This document shows positions 48,760 to 60,599 of a stretch of 64,000 nt of DNA, piece by piece. The notes beneath the pieces are model-generated. The model saw only the letters and a list, made by a program, of their open reading frames with translations. It was not told the DNA's origin and ran no database searches. Location of the stretch: NCBI RefSeq assembly GCF_014205255.1, contig NZ_JACHNE010000001.1, forward strand, positions 2,232,001 to 2,296,000, given 5' to 3'. The stretch comes from Streptomyces caelestis (GTDB taxonomy: Bacteria; Actinomycetota; Actinomycetes; Streptomycetales; Streptomycetaceae). How positions within the stretch are numbered: the first letter of the stretch is position 1; each line of letters starts with the position of its first letter. Position numbers and translations under genes: made by a program.

Positions 48760-48897
48760 GCGAGCGGCCCCCTTCCAGACGGTTGACAGTTCCAGCGACC
48801 AGTCGAAAACCGATGGTCACTGCGATGGTATCCGCAGCGGGGCGTAGCCTTCGCATCCGGTTGACGCCGGTCCCACTACCTGGACATCCGCCAGTGA

Positions 48898-49323
48898 TCA
48901 AGGATGGAGCCAGCCGCCGAAGGGCAGGTTCCGGACAACCGTGAAGACCAGCAGCAACGCGCCGAGGCTCCACACCAGCCCCGGTCGGGGGTCGATCCGC
49001 AGCGGGCGCCCGCGCACGGCGTGGACCACCCATACGGTCCACAGCACTGCGAAGGCCAGATAGCCGAGGACGGCGAGCGCGTTGGCGTGCAGGGCCGCCG
49101 GGAGGTCGCCGTGGACGAACGCGTGGGCGCTGCGCAGTCCGCCGCAGCCGGGGCAGTACAGGCCCGTGTAGCGCAGCAGCGGGCAGACGGGGTAGTGGCC
49201 GGGTTCGTTGGGGTCGACCGCGCCCACGTAGGCGAAGGCGGCGGCGACGGCCGCGAGCACCCCGGCGGGGACGGCGAGGCGGCCCGGGACGCTGTGCGTC
49301 GCCCTTCGGCTGTCGGCGTTCAC
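48898..49323 (-). CDS. DUF2752-family membrane protein
   Basis: This 141-residue protein has three predicted membrane segments. It carries the DUF2752 signature YPVCPLLRYTGLYCPGCGGLRS, with three Cys and a GGLR motif, followed by HAFVHGDLPAALHANALAV. The function is unknown. It lies in the trp region in Streptomyces, but no role in tryptophan synthesis is established to my knowledge. I chose GTG 49323; the ribosome-binding site is poor. Confidence 0.78.
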   Translation of the reverse strand: MNADSRRATHSVPGRLAVPAGVLAAVAAAFAYVGAVDPNEPGHYPVCPLLRYTGLYCPGCGGLRSAHAFVHGDLPAALHANALAVLGYLAFAVLWTVWVVHAVRGRPLRIDPRPGLVWSLGALLLVFTVVRNLPFGGWLHP

Positions 49324-49409
49324 GTAGGCATTGTGCCCCGCACACGCGTGAGGGGCGGTCCCGGCAGTGCCGGCCGCCCCTCTCGCGACAACGCGGTGTG
49401 CGCCGGGGA

Positions 49410-49661
49410 TCAGCCCTCGGCGCGCGCCGGCTCGCGGTCGCCCGTCATCCGGTGCGGCTGGTGCAGTTCCTTGGGCTGGCCGAGGCCCATCATCCGCATG
49501 ACGGCGCCGACGACACCGCCGAGCAGCACGACGACCATGCCGGCCCAGAAGCCCACCGGCTGGTCCATCACCATGAAGGCGCCCGAGACGCAGAAACCGA
49601 TGAAGGCGATCGTGACACCGGTCCAGGCGGCCGGGGTGTGACCGTGGCTGCTGCCCGCCAT
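49410..49661 (-). CDS. HGxxPAAW-family small membrane protein
   Basis: This 83-residue protein begins MAGSSHGHTPAAW, the motif that names the family, and has two membrane helices (TIAFIGFCVSGAFMVM and FWAGMVVVLLGGVVGAVM). The tail is His/Arg-rich. ATG 49661 has GAGGAG six bases upstream. It lies between the DUF2752 gene and the TIGR02234 gene in the leftward trp cluster. The function is unknown. Confidence 0.82.
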   Translation of the reverse strand: MAGSSHGHTPAAWTGVTIAFIGFCVSGAFMVMDQPVGFWAGMVVVLLGGVVGAVMRMMGLGQPKELHQPHRMTGDREPARAEG

Positions 49662-49779
49662 TGCTTGCTCCTCGTTGCTGTGTGCGTGTCTGAGCAGGAC
49701 GCTCGTGGCCATTGTCCCGCACGCGCGCGTGGGCGGTGAGCGGGGGTACGCCTGGGAGTACCCCACTCCCCCGGGTGGC

Positions 49780-50412
49780 TCAGGCTCCGGTCGGGTCCTC
49801 GCCCCGGTCGAGTGCCTTCCACAGGTCCTCGGGGCGGTCGGGGTCGACGGCGGGGGCCTTGCGGCGCGGCTGGGGTGTGCCGCCCCGCTCGTAGCGGCCG
49901 GACATCGCGGGCCACAGCCGGCCGTAGCGCAGGGCGAGCAGCCCGGCCAGGAGGAGCAGGACGCCGCCGACCGCCGCGACGTACGGCCAGGCGGTGTGGC
50001 TGAGGGTGTCCACGGAGGCGGAGGTGTCGCCGGAGGCCTGGGCGGCCTGCTCGTCGAGCGCGGAGCCGTCCGAGGCGCCCAGCAGGGCGGCGGCGGCGAT
50101 GCCCGCGCCGGAGAGCGCCAGCAGCGCGGCCACGACGAGGCGGCCGGCCCGGCGGACGGCGAAGACGGCGACGAGCGCGGCGAGGCCCACCACGGCGAGC
50201 GCCGCGGGAACGCCCGTGACGTCGCTGCCCTTGGCGGTCAGGGGGAAGGCGCCGCCGGCCACCGTCGCGGTGCCCTCCGCCCAGCGCTGCCGGGTGGCGA
50301 GCAACGCCACGGCCGCGCCGAGCGCGCCGCACAGCAGCGCGACGGCGAGGCTCCGGCGTCCGGCCCGGGCGGATCCGGCGGCTTCGGAACGGGGGTGAGG
50401 TGCAGCAGTCAC
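49780..50412 (-). CDS. TIGR02234-family membrane protein (Trp-region protein)
   Basis: This 210-residue protein has four predicted membrane helices and a cytoplasmic Pro/Arg-rich C-terminus ending in DLWKALDRGEDPT. It belongs to the family found beside trpE or trpC in actinobacteria. GTG 50412 (VTAAPHPRSE) is chosen by analogy with relatives; GTG 50421 is the alternative. A role in tryptophan transport or regulation has been suggested only from gene neighbourhood. Confidence 0.82.
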   Translation of the reverse strand: MTAAPHPRSEAAGSARAGRRSLAVALLCGALGAAVALLATRQRWAEGTATVAGGAFPLTAKGSDVTGVPAALAVVGLAALVAVFAVRRAGRLVVAALLALSGAGIAAAALLGASDGSALDEQAAQASGDTSASVDTLSHTAWPYVAAVGGVLLLLAGLLALRYGRLWPAMSGRYERGGTPQPRRKAPAVDPDRPEDLWKALDRGEDPTGA

Positions 50413-50462
50413 GTACCCCACTATCGCTTGAACCCCGGGCGAACCGTCACCCGGGGTTCATC

Positions 50463-51944
<1,482 letters not shown>

Positions 51945-51955
51945 GGCGGCTGACC

Positions 51956-52351
51956 TTACTGATCCGTCGGGGAGTCGTCGCAGCCGCCGTCCTCGAGCAG
52001 CACGTCGGTGTCGAAGCAGGTGCGCGCACCGGTGTGGCAGGCGGCGCCGACCTGGTCGACCTTGACGAGCACGGTATCGGCGTCGCAGTCGAGGGCGACG
52101 GACTTCACCCACTGGAAGTGGCCGGAGGTGTCACCCTTGACCCAGTACTCCCGGCGGCTGCGGGACCAGTACGTGCACCGGCCGGTGGTCAGGGTGCGGT
52201 GCAGCGCCTCGTCGTCCATCCAGCCGAGCATGAGCACCTCTCCGGTGTCGTACTGCTGGGCGATGGCGGGCAGGAGACCGTCGGCGCTGCGCTTGAGGCG
52301 CGCGGCGATCTCCGGGTCGAGACGGCTGGGCCGGGAGGACGTGCTGGTCAT
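51956..52351 (-). CDS. hisI: Phosphoribosyl-AMP cyclohydrolase
   Basis: This 131-residue enzyme opens the purine ring of PR-AMP in histidine synthesis. The Zn/Mg-binding segments [19 protein letters not shown] and GARTCFD are intact. It is not fused to HisE. I chose ATG 52351 ([12 protein letters not shown]). It is separated from the main his operon by a plus-strand gene and hisF, and sits directly upstream of trpE, linking the two pathways transcriptionally. Confidence 0.94.
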   Translation of the reverse strand: MTSTSSRPSRLDPEIAARLKRSADGLLPAIAQQYDTGEVLMLGWMDDEALHRTLTTGRCTYWSRSRREYWVKGDTSGHFQWVKSVALDCDADTVLVKVDQVGAACHTGARTCFDTDVLLEDGGCDDSPTDQ

Positions 52352-52434
52352 GACGACCATTGTGCCGCGCGCCACTGACAGGCCCGGTGGAGTGTCCACT
52401 GTGCGGACCTCCGGGCCCGCCGTAGGCTGACTTC

Positions 52435-53070
52435 ATGTCGACCCATGCCAAGCGTGAACGGCTTCTCCTCGCCGATCTGTTGGAGACCGCGGGCCCGGAC
52501 GCGCCCACCCTGTGCGAGGGCTGGACGACCCGGGACCTCGCCGCGCACGTGGTGGTGCGTGAGCGCCGCCCGGACGCCGCCGGCGGGATACTGATCAAGC
52601 AGCTCGCGCCGCGCCTGGACCGGGTGATGGCGGAGTACACCGACAAGCCGTACGAGGAGCTGATCCAGCTGATCCGTACGGGGCCGCCACGTTTCTCGCC
52701 CTTCTCGCTCAAGCCGGTCGACGAGATGTCGAACATCATCGAGTTCTACGTCCACACGGAGGACGTCCGGCGCGCCCAGCCCGACTGGTCGCCGCGGGAG
52801 CTCGACCCGGTCTTCCAGGACGCGCTGTGGTCCCGGCTGGAGCGCACCGCCCGGCTGATGGGGCGCGGCGTCCCGACGGGCCTGGTGCTGCGCCGGCCCG
52901 ACGGCCAGACAGCGGTCGCCCAGCGCGGCACCCCGGTGGTCACGGTGACCGGCGATCCCTCCGAACTGGTGCTGTTCTCCTACGGCCGCCAGAGCGCGGC
53001 CAAGGTCGACCTGGACGGCGACGAGAACGCGATCGCGAAACTGCACGAGGCGAAGCAGCTCGGGATCTGA
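52435..53070 (+). CDS. TIGR03085-type protein of the mycothiol-dependent isomerase (DinB-like) fold
   Basis: This 211-residue protein shows an N-terminal helix with ERLLLADLLETAGPDAPTLCEGWTTRDLAAH, the DinB/maleylpyruvate-isomerase-like segment with a metal-ligand His, and a later NIIEFYVHTEDVRRAQP carrying the second His. Members are thought to use mycothiol or to bind a metal; the substrate is unknown. The ATG at 52435 diverges from hisI, with 83 bases between the starts. A hairpin follows. Confidence 0.82.
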   Translation: MSTHAKRERLLLADLLETAGPDAPTLCEGWTTRDLAAHVVVRERRPDAAGGILIKQLAPRLDRVMAEYTDKPYEELIQLIRTGPPRFSPFSLKPVDEMSNIIEFYVHTEDVRRAQPDWSPRELDPVFQDALWSRLERTARLMGRGVPTGLVLRRPDGQTAVAQRGTPVVTVTGDPSELVLFSYGRQSAAKVDLDGDENAIAKLHEAKQLGI

Positions 53071-53098
53071 GGGGGCCTTTTGAGGCCGTATGGAGAAA

Positions 53099-53123
53099 CC
53101 CCGGCCGCGCGACGCGACCGGGG
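53099..53123. terminator. Terminator between the TIGR03085-type gene and hisF
   Basis: An 11-bp stem with one mismatch (CCCCGGCCGCG / CGCGACCGGGG) and a three-base loop lies between two convergent genes, so it can serve both strands. Confidence 0.78.
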
Positions 53124-53138
53124 CTCCCGACAGGCGGG

Positions 53139-53894
53139 TCACCGCACCGGGTGACCCGCCTCCCGCAGCGCCTCCTTGACCTCGCCGATGCGCAGATCAC
53201 CGAAGTGGAACACCGACGCGGCCAGCACCGCGTCCGCGCCCGCCGCGATGGCCGGCGGGAAGTCCGCCAGCTTGCCCGCGCCGCCCGAGGCGATGACCGG
53301 GACGGTCACGTGTTCGCGCACGGCCGCGATCATCTCCAGGTCGTAGCCGTCCTTGGTGCCGTCCGCGTCCATGGAGTTGAGCAGGATCTCGCCGGCGCCC
53401 AGCTCCGCGGCCTGGTGCGCCCACTCGACGGCGTCGATGCCGGTGCCGCGACGGCCGCCGTGGGTGGTCACCTCGAAGGAGCCGGACTCGGTGCGGCGGG
53501 CGTCCACCGACAGGACCAGGACCTGGCGGCCGAAGCGTTCCGCGATCTCCCGGATCAGCTCCGGGCGGGCGATCGCGGCCGTGTTGACGCCGACCTTGTC
53601 CGCGCCGGCCCGCAGCAGCTTGTCCACGTCCTCGGCGGTGCGCACTCCGCCGCCGACCGTGAGCGGGATGAACACCTGCTCGGCGGTGCGGCGCACCACG
53701 TCGTACGTCGTCTCGCGGTTGCCCGACGAGGCGGTGATGTCCAGGAACGTCAGCTCGTCGGCGCCCTCGGCGTCGTACACCTTGGCCATCTCGACGGGGT
53801 CGCCCGCGTCGCGCAGGTTCTGGAAGTTGACGCCCTTGACGACCCGGCCGTTGTCCACGTCCAGGCAGGGGATGACTCGGACCGCCAGGGTCAT
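53139..53894 (-). CDS. hisF: Imidazole glycerol phosphate synthase cyclase subunit
   Basis: This 251-residue TIM barrel, with HisH, makes imidazole glycerol phosphate and AICAR. Catalytic Asp lies in [18 protein letters not shown]; the second Asp lies in [15 protein letters not shown]. Phosphate-binding loops VGGGVRT and ASGGAGK are present. It is the last gene of the his operon and overlaps ridA by four bases. Confidence 0.95.
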   Translation of the reverse strand: MTLAVRVIPCLDVDNGRVVKGVNFQNLRDAGDPVEMAKVYDAEGADELTFLDITASSGNRETTYDVVRRTAEQVFIPLTVGGGVRTAEDVDKLLRAGADKVGVNTAAIARPELIREIAERFGRQVLVLSVDARRTESGSFEVTTHGGRRGTGIDAVEWAHQAAELGAGEILLNSMDADGTKDGYDLEMIAAVREHVTVPVIASGGAGKLADFPPAIAAGADAVLAASVFHFGDLRIGEVKEALREAGHPVR

Positions 53895-54292
53895 GAATCC
53901 ACCGTTCCTCTGAATGCCTCTAGTTCCACCGACACCAGGACGCGCGGGTCGACGAAGCCGTCCACCACGAGGAAGGTCGCGACCGGGCGCACGGTGTCGA
54001 ACAGCTCCTTGTGGGCCCGGCCCACCTCGTCGAGGTCGCGCGTGTGTGCCAGATACATCCGCGTCCGGACCACGGACCCGATGCCGAGCCCGAACTCGCC
54101 GATCGCTTCGAGGGCGCTGGTGAAGGCCGCCTTGGCCTGCTCGTACGGGTCACCCTCCCCGTACAGCACATCGCCCTTGAAGGGCGTCGTGCCCGCCACC
54201 AGCACCCGATCGCCCGCCGCCACGGCGCGCGCGAAACCGAAACTCTCTTCCCAGGGACTTCCGCTCTGCACGCGCCGTACGGCATCGCTCAT
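53891..54292 (-). CDS. RidA-family (YjgF/UK114) protein in the his operon
   Basis: This 133-residue protein has the RidA fold: [19 protein letters not shown] at the N-terminus, then a core with [13 protein letters not shown] carrying the arginine that binds the carboxylate of imines. Relatives hydrolyse reactive enamines/imines made by PLP enzymes. It is coupled to priA and hisF through four-base overlaps. That position suggests it protects the pathway from an unstable intermediate; this is inference. Confidence 0.85.
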   Translation of the reverse strand: MSDAVRRVQSGSPWEESFGFARAVAAGDRVLVAGTTPFKGDVLYGEGDPYEQAKAAFTSALEAIGEFGLGIGSVVRTRMYLAHTRDLDEVGRAHKELFDTVRPVATFLVVDGFVDPRVLVSVELEAFRGTVDS

Positions 54293-55017
54293 GACGACAC
54301 AGTCTCCAATGCCTCTTCCAGGGTGAACGCCTTCGCGTACAGCGCCTTCCCTACGATCGCGCCCTCTACGCCGAGCGGGACGAGTTCGGCGATCGCACGG
54401 AGGTCGTCGAGCGACGAGACACCGCCGGAGGCCACCACCGGGCGGTCCGTCGCCGCGCAGACGTTCTTCAGCAGCTCCAGGTTGGGGCCCTGGAGCGTGC
54501 CGTCCTTGGCGATGTCGGTGACCACGTAGCGGGCGCAGCCCGCCTTGTTGAGGCGCTCCAGCGTCTCGTAGAGGTCGCCGCCGTCGCGGGTCCAGCCGCG
54601 GCCGCGCAGGGTCGTGCCGCGGACGTCGAGACCGACGGCGATCTTGTCGCCGTGCTCGGCGATGACCTTGGCGACCCACTCGGGGGTCTCCAGGGCGGCC
54701 GTCCCGAGGTTCACGCGGGTGCAGCCGGTGGCCAGAGCGGCGGCGAGGGTGTCGTCGTCGCGGATGCCGCCGGACAGCTCCACCTTGATGTCCATGGCCT
54801 TGGTGACCTCGGCGATCAGCGCGCGGTTGTCGCCGGTGCCGAACGCGGCGTCCAGGTCGACCAGGTGCAGCCACTCGGCACCGGACCGCTGCCAGGCGAG
54901 GGCGGCCTCCAGGGGCGAGCCGTAGGAGGTCTCCGTACCGGACTCGCCGTGCACCAGGCGGACCGCCTGGCCGTCACGGACGTCGACGGCGGGGAGGAGT
55001 TCGAGCTTCGAAGCCAT
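54289..55017 (-). CDS. priA: Bifunctional HisA/TrpF isomerase PriA
   Basis: This 242-residue TIM barrel isomerises both ProFAR (histidine) and PRA (tryptophan) in actinobacteria. Catalytic Asp is in [15 protein letters not shown]; the second is in [14 protein letters not shown]. The phosphate loops ELSGGIRDD and VASGGVSS are intact. No separate trpF is present in the trp cluster, consistent with the dual role. The ATG at 55017 shares one base with the hisH stop. Confidence 0.94.
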   Translation of the reverse strand: MASKLELLPAVDVRDGQAVRLVHGESGTETSYGSPLEAALAWQRSGAEWLHLVDLDAAFGTGDNRALIAEVTKAMDIKVELSGGIRDDDTLAAALATGCTRVNLGTAALETPEWVAKVIAEHGDKIAVGLDVRGTTLRGRGWTRDGGDLYETLERLNKAGCARYVVTDIAKDGTLQGPNLELLKNVCAATDRPVVASGGVSSLDDLRAIAELVPLGVEGAIVGKALYAKAFTLEEALETVSS

Positions 55018-55661
55018 CAAAGGGTTCCGATCCAGTTGTTCAGCAGCTGCGCTCCGGCGTCGCCGGACTTCTCGGGGTGGAACTGCGTGGCCCACAGGGC
55101 GCCGTTCTCGACGGCCGCGACGAACGGCTTGCCGTGCGTGGACCAGGTGACCTTGGGGGCTTCCATCGCCGGGTTGTGCGTCTGGAGCGACCAGTCGTGG
55201 ACGGCGTAGGAGTGCACGAAGTAGAAGCGCGCGTCCGCGTCCAGGCCCGTGAACAGCTGCGAGCCGGGCGCCGCCTCCACGGTGTTCCAGCCCATGTGGG
55301 GCACGATCTCGGCCTGGAGCGGCTCGACCGAGCCGGGCCACTCGTCGAGGCCCTCGCTCTCCACGCCGTGCTCGATGCCGCGGGCGAAGAGGATCTGCAT
55401 GCCGACGCAGATGCCCATGACGGGGCGGCCGCCGGACAGCCTGCGGTCGACGATCCAGTCGCCGCGCGCCTCGCGCAGGCCCTTCATGCAGGAGGCGAAG
55501 GCGCCGACGCCCGGCACGAGCAGCCCGTCGGCGTTCATGGCCTTGTCGTAGTCACGCGTGATCTCGACGTCGGCTCCCGCGCGCGCGAGGGCGCGCTCGG
55601 CGGAGCGGACGTTGCCGAAGCCGTAGTCGAAGACGACGACCTTCTTCTGCGGGGCGCTCAA
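55017..55661 (-). CDS. hisH: Imidazole glycerol phosphate synthase glutaminase subunit
   Basis: This 214-residue class I glutamine amidotransferase supplies ammonia to HisF. The nucleophile is in [10 protein letters not shown], and the His-Glu pair is in [10 protein letters not shown] chose a TTG start at 55661, six bases from GGAGGT. This gives a TTGA overlap with the preceding small gene. The GTG at 55667 directly abuts that ribosome-binding site and is less likely. Confidence 0.93.
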   Translation of the reverse strand: MSAPQKKVVVFDYGFGNVRSAERALARAGADVEITRDYDKAMNADGLLVPGVGAFASCMKGLREARGDWIVDRRLSGGRPVMGICVGMQILFARGIEHGVESEGLDEWPGSVEPLQAEIVPHMGWNTVEAAPGSQLFTGLDADARFYFVHSYAVHDWSLQTHNPAMEAPKVTWSTHGKPFVAAVENGALWATQFHPEKSGDAGAQLLNNWIGTL

Positions 55662-55822
55662 TTCCACACCTCCAGCCTCACGACACCGGCGGCCAGGCAC
55701 ATCGCGGCGCCGATGGAGAGCAGCACGATCAGGCCCTTGGGCATCTTCTGCTTGACGAAGGAGTAGATCCCGCCGGCGAGGAACAGGCCGACGACGATCA
55801 GCAGGGTCGAGATGCCGTTCAC
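55658..55822 (-). CDS. 54-residue membrane protein between hisB and hisH
   Basis: A short frame starting GTG 55822 encodes [20 protein letters not shown], a first membrane helix. A basic turn KQKMPKG follows, then a second helix [18 protein letters not shown], ending RLEVWN. It overlaps the hisB stop (GTGA) at one end and the hisH start (TTGA) at the other, so it is embedded in the coupled his operon. GGAGGT for hisH lies inside its last codons. The function is unknown; the two-helix hairpin suggests a small membrane component or a translational relay. Confidence 0.72.
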   Translation of the reverse strand: MNGISTLLIVVGLFLAGGIYSFVKQKMPKGLIVLLSIGAAMCLAAGVVRLEVWN

Positions 55823-56412
55823 AGGGCGCCCTTCGTGGAGGGGAGGATGCCGGCCGCACGCGGGTCACGCTCGGACGCGTAGCGCAGGGCCCGGGCCAGC
55901 GCCTTGAACTGGCACTCCACGATGTGGTGCGCGTTGCGCCCGTAGGGCACGTGCACGTGCAGCGCGATCTGGGCCTGGGCCACGAAGGACTCCAGGATGT
56001 GCCGCGTCATGGTGGTGTCGTACTCGCCGATCATCGGCGCCATCTTCTCGGGCTCGGTGTGCACGAGGTACGGGCGGCCGGACAGATCGACGGTGACCTG
56101 GGCGAGGGACTCGTCCAGCGGGACCGTGCAGTTGCCGAAGCGGTAGATGCCGACCTTGTCGCCGAGGGCCTGCTTGAAGGCGGCACCGAGGGCGAGGGCG
56201 GTGTCCTCGATGGTGTGGTGCGAGTCGATGTGCAGATCGCCCTCGGTCTTCACGGTCAGGTCGAACAGACCGTGCCGGCCGAGCTGGTCGAGCATGTGGT
56301 CGTAGAAGCCGACGCCGGTGGAGATCTCCGTCTTGCCGGTGCCGTCGAGGTCGATCTCGACGAGGACCGAGGTCTCCTTGGTCGTCCGCTCCACGCGTCC
56401 TGTGCGGCTCAT
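55819..56412 (-). CDS. hisB: Imidazoleglycerol-phosphate dehydratase
   Basis: This 197-residue Mn-dependent dehydratase makes imidazole acetol phosphate. The two internal metal motifs are visible, [14 protein letters not shown] and [17 protein letters not shown], together with [14 protein letters not shown]. It has no fused histidinol phosphatase. ATG 56412 has AAGGAG upstream and overlaps the hisC stop by four bases. Confidence 0.95.
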   Translation of the reverse strand: MSRTGRVERTTKETSVLVEIDLDGTGKTEISTGVGFYDHMLDQLGRHGLFDLTVKTEGDLHIDSHHTIEDTALALGAAFKQALGDKVGIYRFGNCTVPLDESLAQVTVDLSGRPYLVHTEPEKMAPMIGEYDTTMTRHILESFVAQAQIALHVHVPYGRNAHHIVECQFKALARALRYASERDPRAAGILPSTKGAL

Positions 56413-57521
56413 GAACTCTGCTCCTTCTTCAGTGCACGTACCGCGTCGAGGAACGCGTCGTTCTCTTCGGGGGTGCCGGCCGAGACCCGCAGCCACCCGG
56501 GGATGCCGTTGTCCCGGACCAGAACGCCCTGGTCGAGGATCTTCTGCCAGGCTGTGTGCGAGTCCTCGAACCTGCCGAACTGCACGAAGTTGGCATCGGA
56601 GTCCACGACCTCGTAGCCGGTCGCGCGCAGCTCGGTGACCAGGCGGTCCCGCTCGGCCTTGAGCTGCTCGACGTAGCCGAGCAGCGTGCCGGTGTGCTCC
56701 AGGGCGGCCAGGGCGGTCGCCTGGGTGACGGCAGACAGGTGGTACGGCAGCCGGACGAGCTGGACGGCGTCGACGACGGCCGGGTGCGCGGCGAGGTAGC
56801 CGAGGCGCAGGCCCGCCGCGCCGAACGCCTTCGACATGGTGCGGGAGACCACCAGGTTCGGGCGTCCGTCGAGCAGCGGCAGCAGCGAGGCGCCGTGGCT
56901 GAACTCGATGTACGCCTCGTCCACGACCACCATCGACGGTTTCGCCGCCTGCGCGGCCTCGTAGAGCGCGAGGACCGTCTCGGGCGGGACCGCGTTGCCC
57001 GTGGGGTTGTTGGGGGTGGTGATGAAGACGACGTCGGGCCGGTGCTCGGCGATGGCCTGCTCGGCGGCCGCGAGGTCGATGGTGAAGTCGTCGCCCCGCG
57101 GACCGGAGATCCAGCCCGTGCCCGTGCCGCGCGAGATCAGCGCGTGCATCGAGTACGACGGCTCGAAGCCGATCGCGGTGCGGCCCGGCCCGCCGAAGGT
57201 CTGCAGCAGTTGCTGGATGACCTCGTTGGAGCCGTTGGCGGCCCAGACGTTGGCCACGCCGACCTCGTGGCCGGACGTGTCCGTCAGGTACTCGGCGAGC
57301 TTCGTGCGCAGCTCGACCGCGTCCCGGTCCGGGTAGCGGTTGAGGTTGCGGGCCGCCTCACGGACCCGCTCGGTGATGCGCTCGACCAGCGGCTCGGGCA
57401 GCGGGTAGGGGTTCTCGTTGGTGTTCAGCCGTACGGGGACGTCCAGCTGGGGCGCACCGTAGGGGGACTTGCCGCGCAGCTCGTCCCGTACGGGCAGATC
57501 GTCGATGCGTACGTCGCTCAC
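56409..57521 (-). CDS. hisC: Histidinol-phosphate aminotransferase
   Basis: This 370-residue class II PLP aminotransferase has [13 protein letters not shown] at the N-terminus, TPNNPTGN binding the substrate, VVDEAYIEF with the PLP aspartate, and the Schiff-base lysine in [20 protein letters not shown] 57521 overlaps the hisD stop (GTGA), with GGAGAG five bases upstream. Confidence 0.95.
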   Translation of the reverse strand: MSDVRIDDLPVRDELRGKSPYGAPQLDVPVRLNTNENPYPLPEPLVERITERVREAARNLNRYPDRDAVELRTKLAEYLTDTSGHEVGVANVWAANGSNEVIQQLLQTFGGPGRTAIGFEPSYSMHALISRGTGTGWISGPRGDDFTIDLAAAEQAIAEHRPDVVFITTPNNPTGNAVPPETVLALYEAAQAAKPSMVVVDEAYIEFSHGASLLPLLDGRPNLVVSRTMSKAFGAAGLRLGYLAAHPAVVDAVQLVRLPYHLSAVTQATALAALEHTGTLLGYVEQLKAERDRLVTELRATGYEVVDSDANFVQFGRFEDSHTAWQKILDQGVLVRDNGIPGWLRVSAGTPEENDAFLDAVRALKKEQSS

Positions 57522-58843
57522 TTGCTCTCCGGCACCTTCCAGCCGAACCTTGCCTTGATCGCCGCGCCGTGCGCGGGCAGGTCCTCCGCCTCCGCCAGCG
57601 TGACCACGTGGTGCGCGACGTCGGCCAGCGCGTCCTTCGTGTAGTCGACGATGTGGATGCCGCGCAGGAACGACTGGACGGACAGGCCCGAGGAGTGGCA
57701 GGCGCAGCCGCCGGTGGGCAGGACGTGGTTGGAGCCGGCCGCGTAGTCGCCGAGGGAGACCGGGGCCCAGGGGCCGATGAAGATCGCGCCCGCGTTCCTG
57801 ACGCGGTCGGCCACGGCGGCCGCGTCGGCCGTCTGGATCTCCAGGTGCTCGGCGCCGTAGGCGTCGACCACCCTCAGACCCTCGTCGATGCCGTCGACCA
57901 GCACGATCGCGGACTGCTTCCCGGACAGCGCCGGGACGATCCGGTCGTCGACGTGCTTGGTGGCCGCGACCTGCGGCTCCAGCTCCTTCTCGACGGCGTC
58001 CGCGAGCTCGACGGAGTCCGTGACGAGCACGGCGGCGGCCAGCGGGTCGTGCTCGGCCTGGCTGATCAGGTCGGAGGCGACGTGCACCGGGTCGGCCGTG
58101 TCGTCGGCCAGGACCGCGATCTCGGTGGGGCCGGCCTCGGCGTCGATGCCGATCTTGCCCGTGAAGTAGCGTTTGGCGGCGGCGACCCAGATGTTGCCGG
58201 GGCCGGTGACCATGTTGGCGGGCGGGCAGGACTGAGTGCCGTACGCGAACATCGCGACGGCGGTGGCACCGCCGGCGGCGTAGACCTCGTCGACGCCGAG
58301 CAGTGCGCAGGCGGCGAGGATCGTCGGGTGCGGCAGGCCGCCGAAGTCGGCCTGGGCGGGAGAGGCGAGCGCGATGGACTCGACGCCGGCCTCCTGGGCG
58401 GGCACCACGTTCATGACGACGGAGGACGGATACACGGACCGGCCGCCGGGCGCGTACAGCCCGACGCGCTCGACCGGAACCCACTTCTCGGTCACGGAGC
58501 CGCCGGGCACCACCTGAGTGGTGTGCGTGCTGCGGCGCTGCTCGCGGTGGACGGTCCGGGCGCGCCGGATGGATTCCTCCAGGGCCGCGCGCACGGCCGG
58601 GTCGAGCTCCTCCAGCGCGCGCGTGAGCGCGGCGGCCGGCACCCGGACCTGGTCGAGCCTGACCCCGTCGAACCGCTCGGCGAAGTCGATCAGCGCCGCG
58701 TCGCCCCGATGATGCACGTCCTCGCAGATCGGACGCACCTTCTCCAGGGCGGCCTGTACGTCGAACTCGGCACGGGGCAGCAGGTCGCGCAGGGCGGGGC
58801 CCTCGGGGAGGGCGTCGCCACGCAGATCGATTCGGGAGATCAC
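57518..58843 (-). CDS. hisD: Histidinol dehydrogenase
   Basis: This 441-residue Zn/NAD enzyme catalyses the last two oxidations to histidine. [14 protein letters not shown], the metal-ligand region SQAEHDP, the catalytic AEHLEIQT histidine and [10 protein letters not shown] are all present. It is the first gene of the eight-gene his operon. GTG 58843 ([10 protein letters not shown]) is the start. Two inverted repeats lie in the upstream 178 bases. Confidence 0.95.
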   Translation of the reverse strand: MISRIDLRGDALPEGPALRDLLPRAEFDVQAALEKVRPICEDVHHRGDAALIDFAERFDGVRLDQVRVPAAALTRALEELDPAVRAALEESIRRARTVHREQRRSTHTTQVVPGGSVTEKWVPVERVGLYAPGGRSVYPSSVVMNVVPAQEAGVESIALASPAQADFGGLPHPTILAACALLGVDEVYAAGGATAVAMFAYGTQSCPPANMVTGPGNIWVAAAKRYFTGKIGIDAEAGPTEIAVLADDTADPVHVASDLISQAEHDPLAAAVLVTDSVELADAVEKELEPQVAATKHVDDRIVPALSGKQSAIVLVDGIDEGLRVVDAYGAEHLEIQTADAAAVADRVRNAGAIFIGPWAPVSLGDYAAGSNHVLPTGGCACHSSGLSVQSFLRGIHIVDYTKDALADVAHHVVTLAEAEDLPAHGAAIKARFGWKVPESK

Positions 58844-58884
58844 GTGCTCAATTCTCTCAGACCCGCATGACGCGCCGTTCGCTC

Positions 58885-58946
58885 GTATCAATGGCTGATA
58901 CAGAGTGTCGCCGGAACACGGAAGATCCCCTTCACGTTTCGTGTTC
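58885..58946. promoter_or_regulatory. Inverted repeats in the hisD upstream region
   Basis: GTATCA-ATGGC-TGATAC (58885-58901) and a wider GAACACG...CGTGTTC pair (58914-58920 and 58940-58946) lie between the divergent hisD and beta-helix genes. Either could bind a regulator; the hairpins are too far from a stop codon to be obvious terminators. Confidence 0.35.
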
Positions 58947-59021
58947 GGGGAGTCACTCAGCGGGCATGAACTGGTGTACGAGGCACCTGACCCGCGAGTA
59001 TCCGGGGAGGAAGGAAGAGAC

Positions 59022-60599
59022 GTGACCGAGGGGGCCGGCGTGCGTGCCGGGGAGCTGCCCGACGACCTGACCGCGGCCGAGGCCGGAATGTGGCAGGCCT
59101 TTCGCAACGGCAGCGTGTACGACCTGAGCAGCGGTGACCCGGTGGTGGACGATCCGCACGGCGGCCACCCGTGGGGCGAGGAGCGGACCGTGCGGGCCCG
59201 GATCGTCTGCTGGCTGCTCCTGGACGGCCCGCCCGCCCTGGCCGGCCGGGTGTCGTCGCTGAAGCTGGCCGGCGTACTGATCAGCGGCTCGCTGGACCTC
59301 GCGGGCGGCACGGTGATGCCCTACGTCGAGATGCGCCAGTGCCGGTTCGAGCAGGACGTACTGCTGCCGGAGGCCCGCTTCACGACGGTACGGATGGTGG
59401 ACTGCTCGGTGCCGCGACTGGAGGCGGCCCGGGTGCAGACGGAGGGCGATCTGCATCTGCCGCGCTGCCGCTTCCACCGCGGCATCCGGCTCACGGACGC
59501 GCAGATCGGCACGGACCTGATGCTCAACCAGGCGATCGTGCACCGGGACCGCAGCGGCCGGTCGATCGCCGCGGACGGCCTGACGGTCGGCCAGGACTTA
59601 CAGGCCGAGCTGCTGGAGTCGCACGGCGAGCTGAGCCTGCGCGCCGCCACCATCGGCGTCTCCCTGAGCCTGCGCGGCGCCCGCCTGGCCAACCCCTACG
59701 AGCGGCTCGCCCTGAACGCCCCGCAGCTGACCGTCGAGCGCAGCCTGTATCTGACCCCGGCGGGTGTAGGTGCCCAGGCGATGAGCGGGATGACCCCGGC
59801 GCGCGGGACGCGGATACAGCGGTTCGCGTGCGAGGGCGGGATCCGGCTGGACGACGGGCGGTTCGGTGACGCGGTCGACTTCGAGCGGGCCAGATTCACC
59901 CTCACCGACGACCAGGAGCTGTCGCTGCGCCGGGTGCAGACGCCGGAGCTGCGGTTCCTCGGCGAGCGTCCCGCGCGCGGGCGTGTGGTGCTGTCGGGGG
60001 CGAAGATCGTCAACCTGATGGACCGGGCGGACGCCTGGCCCGGCCCGGGGCGGCTGCACATGGGCGGCTTCTCCTACGAGAACCTCGTGCCGCGCGGTCC
60101 CTTCCCGCTGGCCGAGCGGCTGGACTGGGTGGCGGCGGCGACCGCCGAGTACAACCCGGAGCCGTACGAGCGGCTCGCGGCCGTGCTGCGGGCCGGCGGG
60201 GAGGACGAGGACGCCCGCGAGGTGCTGCTCGCCAAGCAGCGCAGGCACCGGGAGAGCCTGCCGCCGGCCGCCAAGCTGTGGGGCTACGCGCAGGACTGGA
60301 CGGTCGCCTACGGGTACCGGCCGGCCCGGGCCGCGGTGTGGATGGCGGTGCTGTGGGCGGCGGGCTCGCTCGCCTTCGCACAGGCCGGGCACCCGCCGCT
60401 GAAGCGCGGTGAGCATCCGGAGTGGAACCCCACGCTGTTCACGCTGGATCTGCTGCTGCCGGTCATCGACCTCGGCCAGGTGGGCTTCTGGCAGCTGCGC
60501 GGTGGCTGGCAGTGGCTGGCGGCGGCCATGATCCTGCTGGGCTGGGTCCTGGCTACGACGGTGGCGGCGGGGGCGACGCGGTTGCTGCGGCGCAACTAG
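59022..60599 (+). CDS. Right-handed beta-helix-like protein with C-terminal membrane anchor
   Basis: No characterised family comes to mind. Residues 60-330 of this 525-residue protein consist of short strand repeats ([16 protein letters not shown], then [14 protein letters not shown] and [15 protein letters not shown]), like pentapeptide-repeat or bactofilin-type solenoids. Two hydrophobic segments near 440-460 ([20 protein letters not shown]) and 495-520 anchor the C-terminus. GTG 59022 has a GGAAGAG ribosome-binding site. It diverges from hisD. A surface-scaffold or envelope role is a guess. Confidence 0.72.
   Translation: MTEGAGVRAGELPDDLTAAEAGMWQAFRNGSVYDLSSGDPVVDDPHGGHPWGEERTVRARIVCWLLLDGPPALAGRVSSLKLAGVLISGSLDLAGGTVMPYVEMRQCRFEQDVLLPEARFTTVRMVDCSVPRLEAARVQTEGDLHLPRCRFHRGIRLTDAQIGTDLMLNQAIVHRDRSGRSIAADGLTVGQDLQAELLESHGELSLRAATIGVSLSLRGARLANPYERLALNAPQLTVERSLYLTPAGVGAQAMSGMTPARGTRIQRFACEGGIRLDDGRFGDAVDFERARFTLTDDQELSLRRVQTPELRFLGERPARGRVVLSGAKIVNLMDRADAWPGPGRLHMGGFSYENLVPRGPFPLAERLDWVAAATAEYNPEPYERLAAVLRAGGEDEDAREVLLAKQRRHRESLPPAAKLWGYAQDWTVAYGYRPARAAVWMAVLWAAGSLAFAQAGHPPLKRGEHPEWNPTLFTLDLLLPVIDLGQVGFWQLRGGWQWLAAAMILLGWVLATTVAAGATRLLRRN

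Noticed and set aside
48760..48897. Trp attenuator leader peptide before trpC
   Set aside because: No short frame with clustered TGG codons and no convincing terminator/antiterminator pair could be found.
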